64,000 nt of DNA from an uncultured Eubacteriales bacterium (lineage in GTDB: Bacteria; Bacillota; Clostridia; Oscillospirales; UBA644). Below are positions 53,177-63,576 of this stretch, in pieces. The notes below the pieces were generated by a model that saw only the letters and a list, made by a program, of their open reading frames with translations, was not told where the DNA came from and did no database searches. Position 1 is the first letter of the stretch. Each line of letters starts with the position of its first letter. The position numbers and the translations under genes were made by a program. The stretch lies in contig CAKSTW010000008.1 of assembly GCA_934501435.1 (NCBI GenBank), forward strand, positions 1 through 64,000, read 5' to 3'.

Positions 53177-53180
<4 letters not shown>
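52590..53180 (+). CDS. ANTAR-domain regulator with degenerate receiver
   Basis: A 196-residue protein. Residues 8-120 resemble a CheY-type receiver, but the phospho-acceptor position reads VIINSPLPDE, with Asn where Asp is usual, so phosphorylation is unlikely. The C-terminal ANTAR domain (EIRIINRAKLLLIEKKKMTE, followed by AHRYIEKTAMDRCVSRRKIA) binds RNA to prevent premature termination. It lies 15 bp after glnA and overlaps pyrG by 4 bp, indicating co-expression. Similar proteins control nitrogen genes in Firmicutes. Confidence 0.86.
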
Positions 53181-54783
<1,603 letters not shown>

Positions 54784-54787
<4 letters not shown>

Positions 54788-56211
54788 CGGGTTATTTACA
54801 TGAAGAATGCGGCGTTTTCGGCGTTTTCTCCCCGAAGAAAGCGACGCAGGTCGCGGATATCGCCTATTACGGGCTTTACGCCTTGCAGCACCGCGGTCAG
54901 GAAAGCTGCGGGATAGTCGTAAACGACGACGGGGTCTTCTTTTCCGAAAAGAACGTAGGGCTTGTAAACGAAGTTTTTACGGGAGAAAAACTTGCAAAAT
55001 TTCCCGAAGGAAAAATGGCGGTCGGACACGTCAGATACGCGACTACCGGCGGCAAGGCGTTTTCAAACTGCCAGCCTATCGAGGTAAACCACCAGAAAGG
55101 CAAAATGGCGCTTGCGCATAACGGAAACCTTTCGAACGCGTGGGACTTGCGCAACGAACTCGAACTTCGCGGAGCGATCTTCCATACGACGAGCGACACC
55201 GAAATCATCGCGTATATCGTCACCCAGGAAAGACTCAAAACGCCTTCTATCGAAAAGGCTCTTTCTGCGGCAATGCCGAGGCTTGAAGGCGCCTATTCCC
55301 TTGTTCTGATGTCCGCGACGAAACTTATCGCCGCCCGCGACCCTTACGGCTTCCGTCCTCTCTGTTACGGAAAGACCGACGACGGAATGTATATCGTCGC
55401 CTCCGAAAGCTGCGCTCTGACTTCTGTCGGCGCGAAATTCATAAGGGATATTATGCCGGGCGAAATCCTGATTTTCGACGAAAGCGGCGTAAAATCGGAC
55501 ACGACGCATTGCAATAAAGCCAAAAAACATATCTGTATTTTCGAATATATCTATTTTGCCCGTCCCGATTCCGTGATCGACGGCTTTTCGGTGCACGAGG
55601 CGAGAAAAAACGCGGGGAAAATCCTTGCGAAGACCTGTCCCGTCGACGCGGATATCGTCGTCGGAGTTCCCGATTCCGGGCTTGACGCGGCGCTCGGATA
55701 TTCCGAAGAATCGGGTATCCCGTATGAGATAGGCTTCATCAAGAACAAATATATCGGCAGGACCTTTATTTCTCCGGGGCAGAAAACCAGACTTGACCAG
55801 GTAAAAATAAAACTAAACCCGATCTCAAGCGTTATAAAAGGGAAAAGAGTCGTCCTTATCGACGATTCGATAGTCAGGGGTACGACCTGCAGGAGAATTG
55901 TCGGGCTTTTGAGGGAGGCAGGCGCAAAAGAAGTCCATTTCAGAGTTTCGTCGCCGCCGTTTCTCAATCCCTGCTATTACGGAACGGATATAGATTCCCG
56001 CGACAATCTTATCGCCTGCAATCATTCGATTGCCGAAATTTCCGATATTATCGGAACCGACAGCCTCGGATATCTGCCTGTTTCGGAACTCAAAAACCTT
56101 ATCTGCTGCGGCGATTTGTGCGATTCCTGCTTTACCGGGAAATACCCGACCGCCGTCCCCGAAAACACGGCAAAAGACAGATTTGAAAAGAAACTTTCCG
56201 AAAAGAAATAA
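54784..56211 (+). CDS. purF: amidophosphoribosyltransferase
   Basis: A 475-residue enzyme catalysing the first step of purine synthesis. A short propeptide (MTGYLHEE) precedes the N-terminal nucleophile Cys9 of the glutamine amidotransferase domain. The PRPP-binding loop is VVLIDDSIVRGTT. Cysteines near the C terminus (CCGDLCDSC and an earlier Cys) fit the structural 4Fe-4S cluster of the Bacillus-type enzyme. It is translationally coupled to pyrG, tying purine and pyrimidine synthesis to glutamine supply. Confidence 0.96.
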
Positions 56212-56217
56212 GAAAAA

Positions 56218-56250
56218 CGGATATATCATTGCGATATATCCGCTCTTTTT
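56218..56250 (+). terminator. terminator of the purF operon
   Basis: CGGATATATC/GATATATCCG with a 5-nt loop is followed by CTCTTTTTT just behind the purF stop. Confidence 0.8.
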
Positions 56251-57395
56251 TACATCTCCTTTTTCGGAGGTTTCTCCTTGCTAAGGTATTGATATAACTG
56301 ACATTCGAGCCGTCCGTTGTAGAGTTTTCTGCGACGGTCGGCTTTTTTGCCGAACAGCCGCTCAAACGACGGGTTCGAGGTTATGATATAATACGACCAG
56401 TTGTCGAGCCGCGAAAAAACTTTTCCGATATTTTCGTAAAGTCTTTCGACCTCTTTTGTGTTGCCGAGCCTTTCGCCGTAGGGCGGATTTGTTATGATAA
56501 ACCCGAATTTTTCCTTTGACGAAAACTGTCTGACGTCGGCTTTCTTGAAGGAAACGATATCCGAAACGCCCGCTTCCTTTGCGTGGAGAAGAGAAAGTTC
56601 GACGTTTTTCGGGTCGATGTCGCTCCCGGAAATAAGTCCCTTTCTTGCAGGTCTTATAAGACTTTTCGCCTCTTCCCGCGCTCTCGTCCAGACGCCCGAC
56701 GGAAGATTTTCCCAGCTTTCCGAAATGAAATTCCTGTAAAGCCCCGGCGCCTGATTTCTCGCGATAAGCGCCGCTTCTATCGGGACAGTTCCGCTGCCGC
56801 ACATCGGGTCGAGAAGAATTCTGCCGCTTTTCCAATACGAAAGATTTATTATCGCCGCGGTGAGCGTTTCCTTGAGGGGCGCTTCTCCCGCAATTCTGCG
56901 GTAGCCGCGTTTATTAAGACCCGGTCCCGTCGTGTCAATGGTCAAAGTCGCGATATCGTTTAAGAGAGACACTTCGATTTTATATTTCGCGCCCGTTTCC
57001 TCGAAAACTTCTCTTGAATATTTCGTTTTCATCTTTTCGACGACCGCTTTTTTCGTTATCGCCTGACAGTCGGGAACCGAAAAGAGTTTGCTTTTTACGC
57101 TTTTGCCGGTAACGGGAAATTCCGCGTTTTCGGGTAAAATTTCGTCCCACGGCAGTTTTTTTACGCCCTGAAACAGTTCTTCAAACGACTCCGCTTTGAA
57201 TTCTCCCATTTTTATAAGAACTCTGTCGGCGCTGCGAAGCCAGAGATTGCATCTTGCAACGGCGTCCTCGTCTCCCGCAAAAGTAACTCTGCCGTTTTCG
57301 GTCATTCGGTCGGTATATCCGAGATTTTCAAGTTCGCGCGCGACTATTGCCTCAAGTCCGAACGCCGTTGTCGCGATAAGAGTGAGTTTCGACAT
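56250..57395 (-). CDS. THUMP-domain RNA guanine methyltransferase (RlmL/YpsC type)
   Basis: A 381-residue class I methyltransferase. The N-terminal ferredoxin-like and THUMP region spans 1-155. The catalytic domain has LLDPMCGSGTVPIEAAL (motif I), GSDIDPKNVELS and the active-site IITNPPYGERLG. The NPPY motif marks N2-guanine methylation, most likely of 23S rRNA. Its start codon overlaps the tatD-like stop by 1 bp. Confidence 0.92.
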   Translation of the reverse strand: MSKLTLIATTAFGLEAIVARELENLGYTDRMTENGRVTFAGDEDAVARCNLWLRSADRVLIKMGEFKAESFEELFQGVKKLPWDEILPENAEFPVTGKSVKSKLFSVPDCQAITKKAVVEKMKTKYSREVFEETGAKYKIEVSLLNDIATLTIDTTGPGLNKRGYRRIAGEAPLKETLTAAIINLSYWKSGRILLDPMCGSGTVPIEAALIARNQAPGLYRNFISESWENLPSGVWTRAREEAKSLIRPARKGLISGSDIDPKNVELSLLHAKEAGVSDIVSFKKADVRQFSSKEKFGFIITNPPYGERLGNTKEVERLYENIGKVFSRLDNWSYYIITSNPSFERLFGKKADRRRKLYNGRLECQLYQYLSKEKPPKKEM

Positions 57396-58159
57396 TATTT
57401 ATCTCCTGTTCCGAAAAGTCTTCTTGTGTTTTCGGCGGTCTTTTCTATGGCTTCTTCGACCGAAATTCCTTTGATTTCGGCAAGTTTCTCGGCTACCCTT
57501 ATGACGTTTTTCGGCTCGTTTCGAGTTCCTCTGAAGGGTTCGGGCGCCATATACGGACAGTCTGTTTCGATAAGGATTCTGTCAAGGGGCATTTTTTCTG
57601 CCGCTTCGACGGCTTTTTTCGAATTTTTGAAGGTGAGAACTCCGGTAAAGGAGATATAAAAACCTTCTTTATAAAGTCGGAGCGCCATTTCGGCAGAAGA
57701 TGAAAAACAGTGAAAAACTCCGCGGTTGCCGTGTTTTTTTACAATGTCAAAACATTCTTCGTGGGCTTCTCTGTCGTGGATTATAACGGGTTTGTCAAGT
57801 TTTTTTGCAAGTTCGCACTGTTTTTCGAACCAATATCTCTGTTTTTCTTTCGTCGGACCGTCATAGTGATAATCAAGCCCTATTTCGCCGAGCGCGACGC
57901 ACTTTTCGTGCGACAGCCATTTTTCTATTTGCAAAAGGTCGCCGTCTGTCATATCTTCACATTCGGAGGGGTGAACGCCGACAGCGGCATAGACAAACGG
58001 ATACTTTTCGGCAAGGGAAAGCGAAAATTCGGAAGACGCCATCGTCGAACCGACGTTTATAAAATTCCCGACTCCGTTTTCTTTGAGCATTTCTATGATT
58101 CCATATCTGTCGGACGAAAACGCTTCGTCGTCAAGGTGTGCGTGAGAATCAAACAGCAT
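57395..58159 (-). CDS. TatD-family metal-dependent hydrolase
   Basis: A 254-residue amidohydrolase-fold protein. Metal ligands appear in order: FDSHAHLDD, GEIGLDYHYD, VIIHDREAHEE, GVFHCFSS and IETDCPYMAP. TatD proteins act as DNases or 3'-5' exonucleases and possibly D-aminoacyl-tRNA deacylases. Length and motifs are normal. It is the first gene of a minus-strand pair with the THUMP methyltransferase and is divergent from spmA. Confidence 0.94.
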   Translation of the reverse strand: MLFDSHAHLDDEAFSSDRYGIIEMLKENGVGNFINVGSTMASSEFSLSLAEKYPFVYAAVGVHPSECEDMTDGDLLQIEKWLSHEKCVALGEIGLDYHYDGPTKEKQRYWFEKQCELAKKLDKPVIIHDREAHEECFDIVKKHGNRGVFHCFSSSAEMALRLYKEGFYISFTGVLTFKNSKKAVEAAEKMPLDRILIETDCPYMAPEPFRGTRNEPKNVIRVAEKLAEIKGISVEEAIEKTAENTRRLFGTGDK

Positions 58160-58199
58160 ATATACGGTTTTCCTTTCATAAGTTCGTAACGGTGATTGT

Positions 58200-58766
58200 A
58201 TGCTTATTTTTACGGTTATAATTCTTTTGGCGGCGTCTTTGATCTACGGTTTTTTTGCGGGAAATATTCCGTGTTTCGACTCTTTTTTAATCGGCGGCAT
58301 GAGCGACACCGTGACCCTTATTCTGTCGCTTGCGGGCTCCGTCTGCTTTTTCTGCGGAACGGCATCGGTCGCCGAAAAAGCGGGACTTACTTCAAAAATG
58401 CAGAAAATTGCGGCGCCTCTTCTCAAAAAACTCATGCCCGCGGCTTTTGAAAACGGAAAGACAGCCGAAAACGTCACTCTGAACCTCGTTTCGAATCTTT
58501 TCGGGCTCGGCAACGCCGCAACTCCATTCGGAATAAAAGCGACGGACGGCATGATAAAAAACGGGAAGATATCAAGAAGTCCGGCGCTCTTTATCCTGTT
58601 CAATACGTCGTCTTTGCAACTTATCCCCACGACGGTCATCGCGGTAAGGCAGAGCGCGGGTTCGGCTTTCCCGTCGGCGGTTATCCTGCCCGTATTCTTT
58701 ACGCAGATAATTTCCGCCGTGTTTGCCGTAATAATTTCTTTCGCGCTCTTCAAGGAGGATAAATGA
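58200..58766 (+). CDS. spmA: spore maturation protein A
   Basis: A 188-residue membrane protein of the nucleoside-recognition (Gate) domain family. NLVSNLFGLGNAATPFGIKA is the SpmA signature, and about five membrane segments are visible. With SpmB it is needed for spore core dehydration and cortex maturation in Bacillus and Clostridium. It overlaps spmB by 4 bp (ATGA). The ribosome site is weak. Confidence 0.92.
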   Translation: MLIFTVIILLAASLIYGFFAGNIPCFDSFLIGGMSDTVTLILSLAGSVCFFCGTASVAEKAGLTSKMQKIAAPLLKKLMPAAFENGKTAENVTLNLVSNLFGLGNAATPFGIKATDGMIKNGKISRSPALFILFNTSSLQLIPTTVIAVRQSAGSAFPSAVILPVFFTQIISAVFAVIISFALFKEDK

Positions 58767-59272
58767 ACGGATTTTTCCCGATAATAACGGCGGCGTTTAT
58801 TGTTCTTATTCTATACGCGAGAAAAAAAACGGACGTCCTCGCGGCGTTTTCGTCGGGGGTGAAAGACGGTATAAAAACGCTCGGGAAAATTTTCCCGACG
58901 CTGCTCTTCGTCATTCCGGCGCTTTCGGCGGTCAGGCTTTCCGGGTTTACCGATTTTCTGTCGTGTCTTCTGCTTCCTCTTTTCGGGAAAGTCAATATCC
59001 CCGCCGAAGTCGTGCCTCTCGCGCTTCTCCGACCGATATCGGGGTCGGGGGCTCTGGCGATGCTTTCGGATATACTGAAAAACTGCGGAGCGGACAGTTA
59101 TGCGGGCTTTCTTGCCAGCGTAATTTCAGCGTCGACCGAAACCACTCTTTATACGATTTCGGTCTATCTCGGAGGCAAAGCGAAAGACTGCGGCAAACTT
59201 GTTTTCGCGGCTCTTCTCCTCGACTTCATAACGTTTCTCACCGCCGCCGCGCTGTCTCCGCTCTTCTATTGA
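58763..59272 (+). CDS. spmB: spore maturation protein B
   Basis: A 169-residue membrane protein, the paired Gate-domain partner of SpmA. The motif LLRPISGSGALAML (the RPxSGSGA signature) and FLASVISASTETTLYTISVY are diagnostic. It forms an operon with spmA. Its presence argues that the organism sporulates or descends from sporulating ancestors. Confidence 0.93.
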   Translation: MNGFFPIITAAFIVLILYARKKTDVLAAFSSGVKDGIKTLGKIFPTLLFVIPALSAVRLSGFTDFLSCLLLPLFGKVNIPAEVVPLALLRPISGSGALAMLSDILKNCGADSYAGFLASVISASTETTLYTISVYLGGKAKDCGKLVFAALLLDFITFLTAAALSPLFY

Positions 59273-59309
59273 TTATACAGCAAAAACCGTCGTTTTTCAA
59301 GTCTTTATA

Positions 59310-59338
59310 TTGACTTTTCTTTCGGCAAATGCTATAAT
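59310..59338 (+). promoter_or_regulatory. promoter of the FemX pair
   Basis: TTGACT and TATAAT spaced by 17 bp, about 32 bp before ATG 59371. Confidence 0.7.
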
Positions 59339-59370
59339 CAAATGTAATATATATCAAAGGATTGTTATAA

Positions 59371-60696
59371 ATGGGAAAATACACTTTCGTAAAGACGGAA
59401 GATAAAGGACTTTTCAATAAATTTTCCGAAGAAAACGGCGGTTCCGTCTATCAGACCTCATATTGGGCGGAGGTCAAGTCCGCGTGGAGACCGTCTTTTT
59501 ATATGGGTTTTGAGGGAGACCGTCCCGTCCTTTCGGCTCTCTGCCTTGAAAGAAACGTCAGGGTCTGCAATATCTGGTACTGTCCCGACGGCTTTGTCTG
59601 CGACCTTGAAAATAAAGAACTTGTTTCGGCTTTTTCGGCGTTTATTCTTTCCGAAATGAAGAAAAACAGGATAGCGGCGCTTGTCTGCGACCCGCTTATT
59701 ATAGAAAGGGTAAACGGCGAAGAAAGGGACAGTTCCGCCGTTTCTTCTCTTACCGAAAGCGGGTTTGTCATAAATAAGGACAGAGATTTCTATATCGTCC
59801 AGCCGCCGCTGACTATTCAGACCGTACTTCGGGAAAAGACCCCCGAAAGCCTCCTTAAAAAATGCGAAAAAGGGGTGAGACACGGACTTCGCAGCGCCGA
59901 AGACGGAGCGCTTTATTCCGAAGAATACGACGACAAGACCCTGCCGCTGCACCCCGAAAAACTTGACGAATTTTTTGAAGTCATGACCGAAACCTCCGAC
60001 CGTGTTTCCTTTATCCAGCGCGATAAAAGTTATTACGAAAAAATCGTGACGTCTCTCTGCGGCAAGGCGGTAATGAACCTTATTTACTGCGATAATCTAC
60101 GCAGAAAAGATATCTGTGAAAAGGCGGAAGCGAAAAAAGCGGAAAACGAAAAACTGCTCGGCGAACTCGAAAACGCCGAAAAAAAGGATAAAAAACAAAT
60201 TTCCGCGCTCAAAAAGGAAAACGAAAGCCTTGAAACGACGATTTCGCGAAACGCCAAAGTTTCCGCGGAACTTGCCGAAAAATTCGGCGAAAACGTCCCC
60301 GATAAAATATGTCTTGCGGTAGGGATAACCTCCCGTTTCGGAAAGACCGCGATCTGTCTTTACGGCGGCACGAAAAATCTTTTGCGCAACACTCTCCGCC
60401 CGACGCATTTTCTTAATTGGACAAGAATTCTTAAGAGTTTCGATATGGGAATGGAAGTGCACGACCTCGGCAGAGTAACGGGCGACCCGAACGACGAAAA
60501 CAATCCGCTTTACGGACTTTGCCGCTATAAAAAAAGTTACGACGGGGAAGTGACGGAGTTTGTCGGAGACCTTTATCTTGTCGCCGATAAATTCAGGTTT
60601 TCGCTTTTCAGAACGTTGCTTCCGAAATTCCAGAAAATAAAAAATACGCTTTTCAAAAAGACGATAAAGACGAAGACCGTCAAAAACAGCCGATAA
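59371..60696 (+). CDS. FemX/MurM-type peptidoglycan bridge transferase (first copy)
   Basis: A 441-residue FemABX protein that would add an amino acid from aminoacyl-tRNA to the lipid II side chain. Two GNAT-like halves are visible. QTSYWAEVKSAW is the N-terminal signature, and YGGTKNLLRNTLRPTHFLNW is in the second half. A lysine/glutamate-rich coiled coil between about residues 249 and 300 is the helical arm typical of Fem proteins. The C terminus is basic. It is followed by a second copy after 12 bp. Confidence 0.87.
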   Translation: MGKYTFVKTEDKGLFNKFSEENGGSVYQTSYWAEVKSAWRPSFYMGFEGDRPVLSALCLERNVRVCNIWYCPDGFVCDLENKELVSAFSAFILSEMKKNRIAALVCDPLIIERVNGEERDSSAVSSLTESGFVINKDRDFYIVQPPLTIQTVLREKTPESLLKKCEKGVRHGLRSAEDGALYSEEYDDKTLPLHPEKLDEFFEVMTETSDRVSFIQRDKSYYEKIVTSLCGKAVMNLIYCDNLRRKDICEKAEAKKAENEKLLGELENAEKKDKKQISALKKENESLETTISRNAKVSAELAEKFGENVPDKICLAVGITSRFGKTAICLYGGTKNLLRNTLRPTHFLNWTRILKSFDMGMEVHDLGRVTGDPNDENNPLYGLCRYKKSYDGEVTEFVGDLYLVADKFRFSLFRTLLPKFQKIKNTLFKKTIKTKTVKNSR

Positions 60697-60708
60697 GCAG
60701 GAGAATAT

Positions 60709-61941
60709 ATGTACTCTTTTAAGGAAAATATCCCCGTCGGGGATTTTGAAGAATTCGTTTCGCACGCTTCTTTTGCGCCTATCCAGCAGACGAAAGCGTG
60801 GGCGGAACTGAAAAATAACTGGGAGCATTTTTTCTGCGGGATCTACCGCGACGAAACGCTTTGCGGGGTGTGCCTTATTCTGGTAAGGAAAATCCTTCCG
60901 ACAGTAAAGCACGCTTACGCTCCGCGGGGCCCTATTCTCGATTTTTCCGATAAGGAAGCGGTTTCGGCTTTCCGCGACGGCGTTTTTTCATTCTGCAAAA
61001 AGCACGGCGCGTCTTCTTTTATGTGCGACCCCGAAATACCCGTCGCAAAGACTTTGCCGTCTCTTCCCGAAGAGAATTATTACGACCCCGTCGACGTCGA
61101 AAAGGGGAAAAGAGATTTCGAAAATCTCGTTTCCGCAGGCTTTATCCACGGCGGATTCGGAAAAGAACTTCATTCCGCTCTTCAGCCGCGTTATAACGCG
61201 ATGATACCTCTTAAAAAAGCGGACGGAACACTCCTTTCGTTCGACGAACTGAAGAAAAATTTCAAGCCGTCGATACGCCGTTATTTCGGCGCGTTTCAGA
61301 CGTTCAGGGGGCTTGAATTCGAACATTCGGACGACGTCGCCGGGTTCAAGAAGATACTTTCGAACACCGAGGAAAGACAGCATATATCTCTTCGCGGCGA
61401 AAGTTATTTTTCGCTTATGCAGAAGAGTTTCGGCGATGATTTTTATATCGGGATAGAGTATTGCGACGTAAAAAAATACATCGCGAACCTTGAAGAAAAA
61501 TTAGAAAAAGAAAATACCGAAAAGAACGCAGACCTTCTCGCCGAGGCGAAAAAAGCGCTTGACGAAAGGGGCGAAAAGATACCTCTTGCCGCGGCGCTCA
61601 ACATTTTTCCGCCGAATAAGGACGGCGTAAAAGTCGTCGAGTATCTCTACGGCGGAAGCGACCTCAACGTCTTTCCGTCTTTCCACGCTCCGCGAAGCGT
61701 AATTGCCGCTTCCTGCACTGCGGCGGCGGAAAGAAATGCGGATTTCTTAAATCTCGGAGGGCTTGCGGGGACTTTTGACGACGGTCTGTATAATTTTAAG
61801 GAAAGATTTTCTCCGATAATCGTCGAGTTCGCGGGAGAATTCGAACTGAAAATAAACAGGGGCAGATATGCGTTTATGAAAAAATGCCTGCCGACTCTTC
61901 AGCGCGTTTATAAAAAACTGAGAAGAGCCGTGAAAAAGTAA
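60709..61941 (+). CDS. FemX/MurM-type peptidoglycan bridge transferase (second copy)
   Basis: A 410-residue paralogue of the preceding gene. The N terminus shows FAPIQQTKAWAELKNNWEHF, with PRGPILDF, and the helical arm lies near 250-290 (NLEEKLEKENTEKNADLLAE). YLYGGSDLNVFPSFHAPRSV resembles the motif in the first copy. Two such enzymes in tandem suggest a two-residue cross-bridge or two substrate positions. A basic tail (KKLRRAVKK) ends the protein. Confidence 0.88.
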   Translation: MYSFKENIPVGDFEEFVSHASFAPIQQTKAWAELKNNWEHFFCGIYRDETLCGVCLILVRKILPTVKHAYAPRGPILDFSDKEAVSAFRDGVFSFCKKHGASSFMCDPEIPVAKTLPSLPEENYYDPVDVEKGKRDFENLVSAGFIHGGFGKELHSALQPRYNAMIPLKKADGTLLSFDELKKNFKPSIRRYFGAFQTFRGLEFEHSDDVAGFKKILSNTEERQHISLRGESYFSLMQKSFGDDFYIGIEYCDVKKYIANLEEKLEKENTEKNADLLAEAKKALDERGEKIPLAAALNIFPPNKDGVKVVEYLYGGSDLNVFPSFHAPRSVIAASCTAAAERNADFLNLGGLAGTFDDGLYNFKERFSPIIVEFAGEFELKINRGRYAFMKKCLPTLQRVYKKLRRAVKK

Positions 61942-61984
61942 GACGGCTGCGAATTCCGGCGAGAATCGACCGCGAAATCGCGGG

Positions 61985-62296
61985 GCTGACACGCCCAATC
62001 CGGAGCCGACCGCAACGGACAAGGCAAGTACAGTGAAGCAACCGATCAGCCGACAGAGTCGAAATTTGAGCCGTATAAGGGCAAGATACGCGAACCCGAC
62101 ACGGGGCGTGACGATGATCAACGACCATCTCTACGAGGGCAGATTTTCCCCGCGCGTGAACGGGAAACGAATCGCCAAGAATATCTACGCTACCACGCGG
62201 GAGGAGTGCGAGGAAAAGCTCAAGGTGCTGATTGCGGAGATGAAAAAGGAGATTGCGGAAATCAAGGTAGGAGAGAAGGCGACAAATAAGGGCTGA
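61985..62296 (+). pseudogene. frameshifted mobile-element protein remnant
   Basis: From about 61988 to 62100 one plus frame reads a conserved-looking stretch ending KFEPYKGKIREPDTGR. The homologous continuation lies in another frame from 62114 (MINDHLYEGRFSPRVNGKR, then ARNIYA-like and EECEEKLKVLIAEMKKEI). Together they resemble the small integrase-like or element-borne protein with an AP2-type arm domain common in clostridial conjugative elements. The frame break near 62100-62114 means the gene is decayed. The downstream part alone could be expressed as 60 residues. Confidence 0.55.
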
Positions 62297-62320
62297 CCAT
62301 GGCGGTCAGCCCTTAAAAAT
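62288..62320. terminator. terminator between the remnant and the reverse transcriptase gene
   Basis: AAGGGCTGACC and its complement with a 5-nt ATGGC loop form an 11-bp stem, with A-rich sequence on the downstream side. Confidence 0.65.
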
Positions 62321-62323
62321 GCT

Positions 62324-63301
62324 TCAAGTGTTCTCATTATCTATTTGAAATGTGTATTTATATATCATGGGGTATATGTTCTTATCGACCTGTCTTGCCG
62401 CGATTAATAACCCTTTTAAGCGCATACGTGTGTCTGCATCTTCAGGGTGTTTCTTTAATTCGTTTAATGTGTCAATGATTTTTTGCCGCATAGAGTTCTT
62501 TATGACCACTTTCCCATTTTGATCAATAATGACGCCAGTGACCAATTTGGGATACAGTTTAGTATATAATTTCACTTTTTTCTTTGAAACTTGATAGTTA
62601 TACTTTTTTACGATTGCCAAAATTCTGTCTCTGAAGTCTTTAGAAATTCGATTTTTGCTTGAAAAGGTTACATCATCGACATATACGGTCATAGCAATGC
62701 AATTATTATCTGAGAGTCGTTGCATTTCGCTAAACATACGGTGATTGACCATATACGATAATATTTGGCTTGTTGGAGCTCCTGATATTAGATGGTTAAA
62801 ACTTGATACGCCTTTTTCTTTTAAAAAGTCATATATTTCATTCGCGTTTTGAACATTTGATTTTGTTATGTCAATGGTGGTTAAATTGGTTAAGATCGCA
62901 GCCACATCTGGTGAACATTGCATATCATTATTGAAAAAGCGATAGACGACATCCCGCGTTATTGAAGGAAAAAATGCTGTTAAATCAATTTTGAATAAAT
63001 TTCTTCTATCATTTCCAATATGCCGCCTTGCATTATCTGCATACGATCTACCTTTAATTCCTGAAAAAATATTGTCCGGAACCATGATGCGTCCCAGACA
63101 TTTTTTGATTCTTCTCTGAATTGTTTTTAATTTTTCTTTTGGAGGTTCGATCAATCGTGGCTTTGCCGATTTGTCAATGTAAGGCGAAACTAATGATGCA
63201 ATATAGGCTTGATTGGTTATTTGATTTCCACTGATATGAAGAAGTCGCTTTAATACTTTTTTTGATTTTAAACCGTAAAGCGGACAATTAATATATATCA
63301 A
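62324..63301 (-). CDS. retron-type reverse transcriptase
   Basis: A 325-residue reverse transcriptase. Retron signatures are visible: KPRLIEPPKEKLKTIQRRI (47-65), NAxxH as NARRH (90-94, region X), the first catalytic Asp in FKIDLTAFFPSI (D106), GAPTSQILSYMV (174-185), the active site YVDD (207-210) and VTG (254-256, region Y). It lacks an endonuclease or maturase domain, arguing against a group II intron. The start is TTG 63301 with GAGGTG 8 nt upstream. It follows a small membrane-protein gene by 37 bp. Confidence 0.86.
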   Translation of the reverse strand: MIYINCPLYGLKSKKVLKRLLHISGNQITNQAYIASLVSPYIDKSAKPRLIEPPKEKLKTIQRRIKKCLGRIMVPDNIFSGIKGRSYADNARRHIGNDRRNLFKIDLTAFFPSITRDVVYRFFNNDMQCSPDVAAILTNLTTIDITKSNVQNANEIYDFLKEKGVSSFNHLISGAPTSQILSYMVNHRMFSEMQRLSDNNCIAMTVYVDDVTFSSKNRISKDFRDRILAIVKKYNYQVSKKKVKLYTKLYPKLVTGVIIDQNGKVVIKNSMRQKIIDTLNELKKHPEDADTRMRLKGLLIAARQVDKNIYPMIYKYTFQIDNENT

Positions 63302-63338
63302 AGGTATAGCACCTCACTTTGAAAATAGTGTACTGGTG

Positions 63339-63566
63339 TTAGCTACCAGATGCTATGTTGATGATAAAACGGACAACATCAGCAAGCATTTCGGGACAGC
63401 AGAGTGATACAGCCAGTATGGTTGCTCCTGTAATTGCACCGAGTGCAATTAAAATTGCAACAGGGATTTTGATTGGTGACTTGTTAATGTTGACATTAAC
63501 ATCTACCTTGTTATCAATACCAACGGTGTTAACATTGATAACGATATTTTTGTCCGCCCTTTTCAC
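63339..63566 (-). CDS. small membrane protein, putative retron effector
   Basis: A 75-residue protein from GTG 63566, chosen because AGGAGG lies 8 nt upstream (a GTG at 63575 overlaps the ribosome site). Residues up to about 30 are polar and Asn/Val-rich (NVNTVGIDNKVDVNVNINK). One clear membrane segment follows (IPVAILIALGAITGATILAVSLCC) and an amphipathic C terminus (MLADVVRFIINIASG) could be a second. It sits between the ncRNA region and the RT. Small membrane effectors occur in known retrons such as Ec48; effector function here is inferred. Confidence 0.65.
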   Translation of the reverse strand: MKRADKNIVINVNTVGIDNKVDVNVNINKSPIKIPVAILIALGAITGATILAVSLCCPEMLADVVRFIINIASGS

Positions 63567-63576
63567 GGAACTCACC

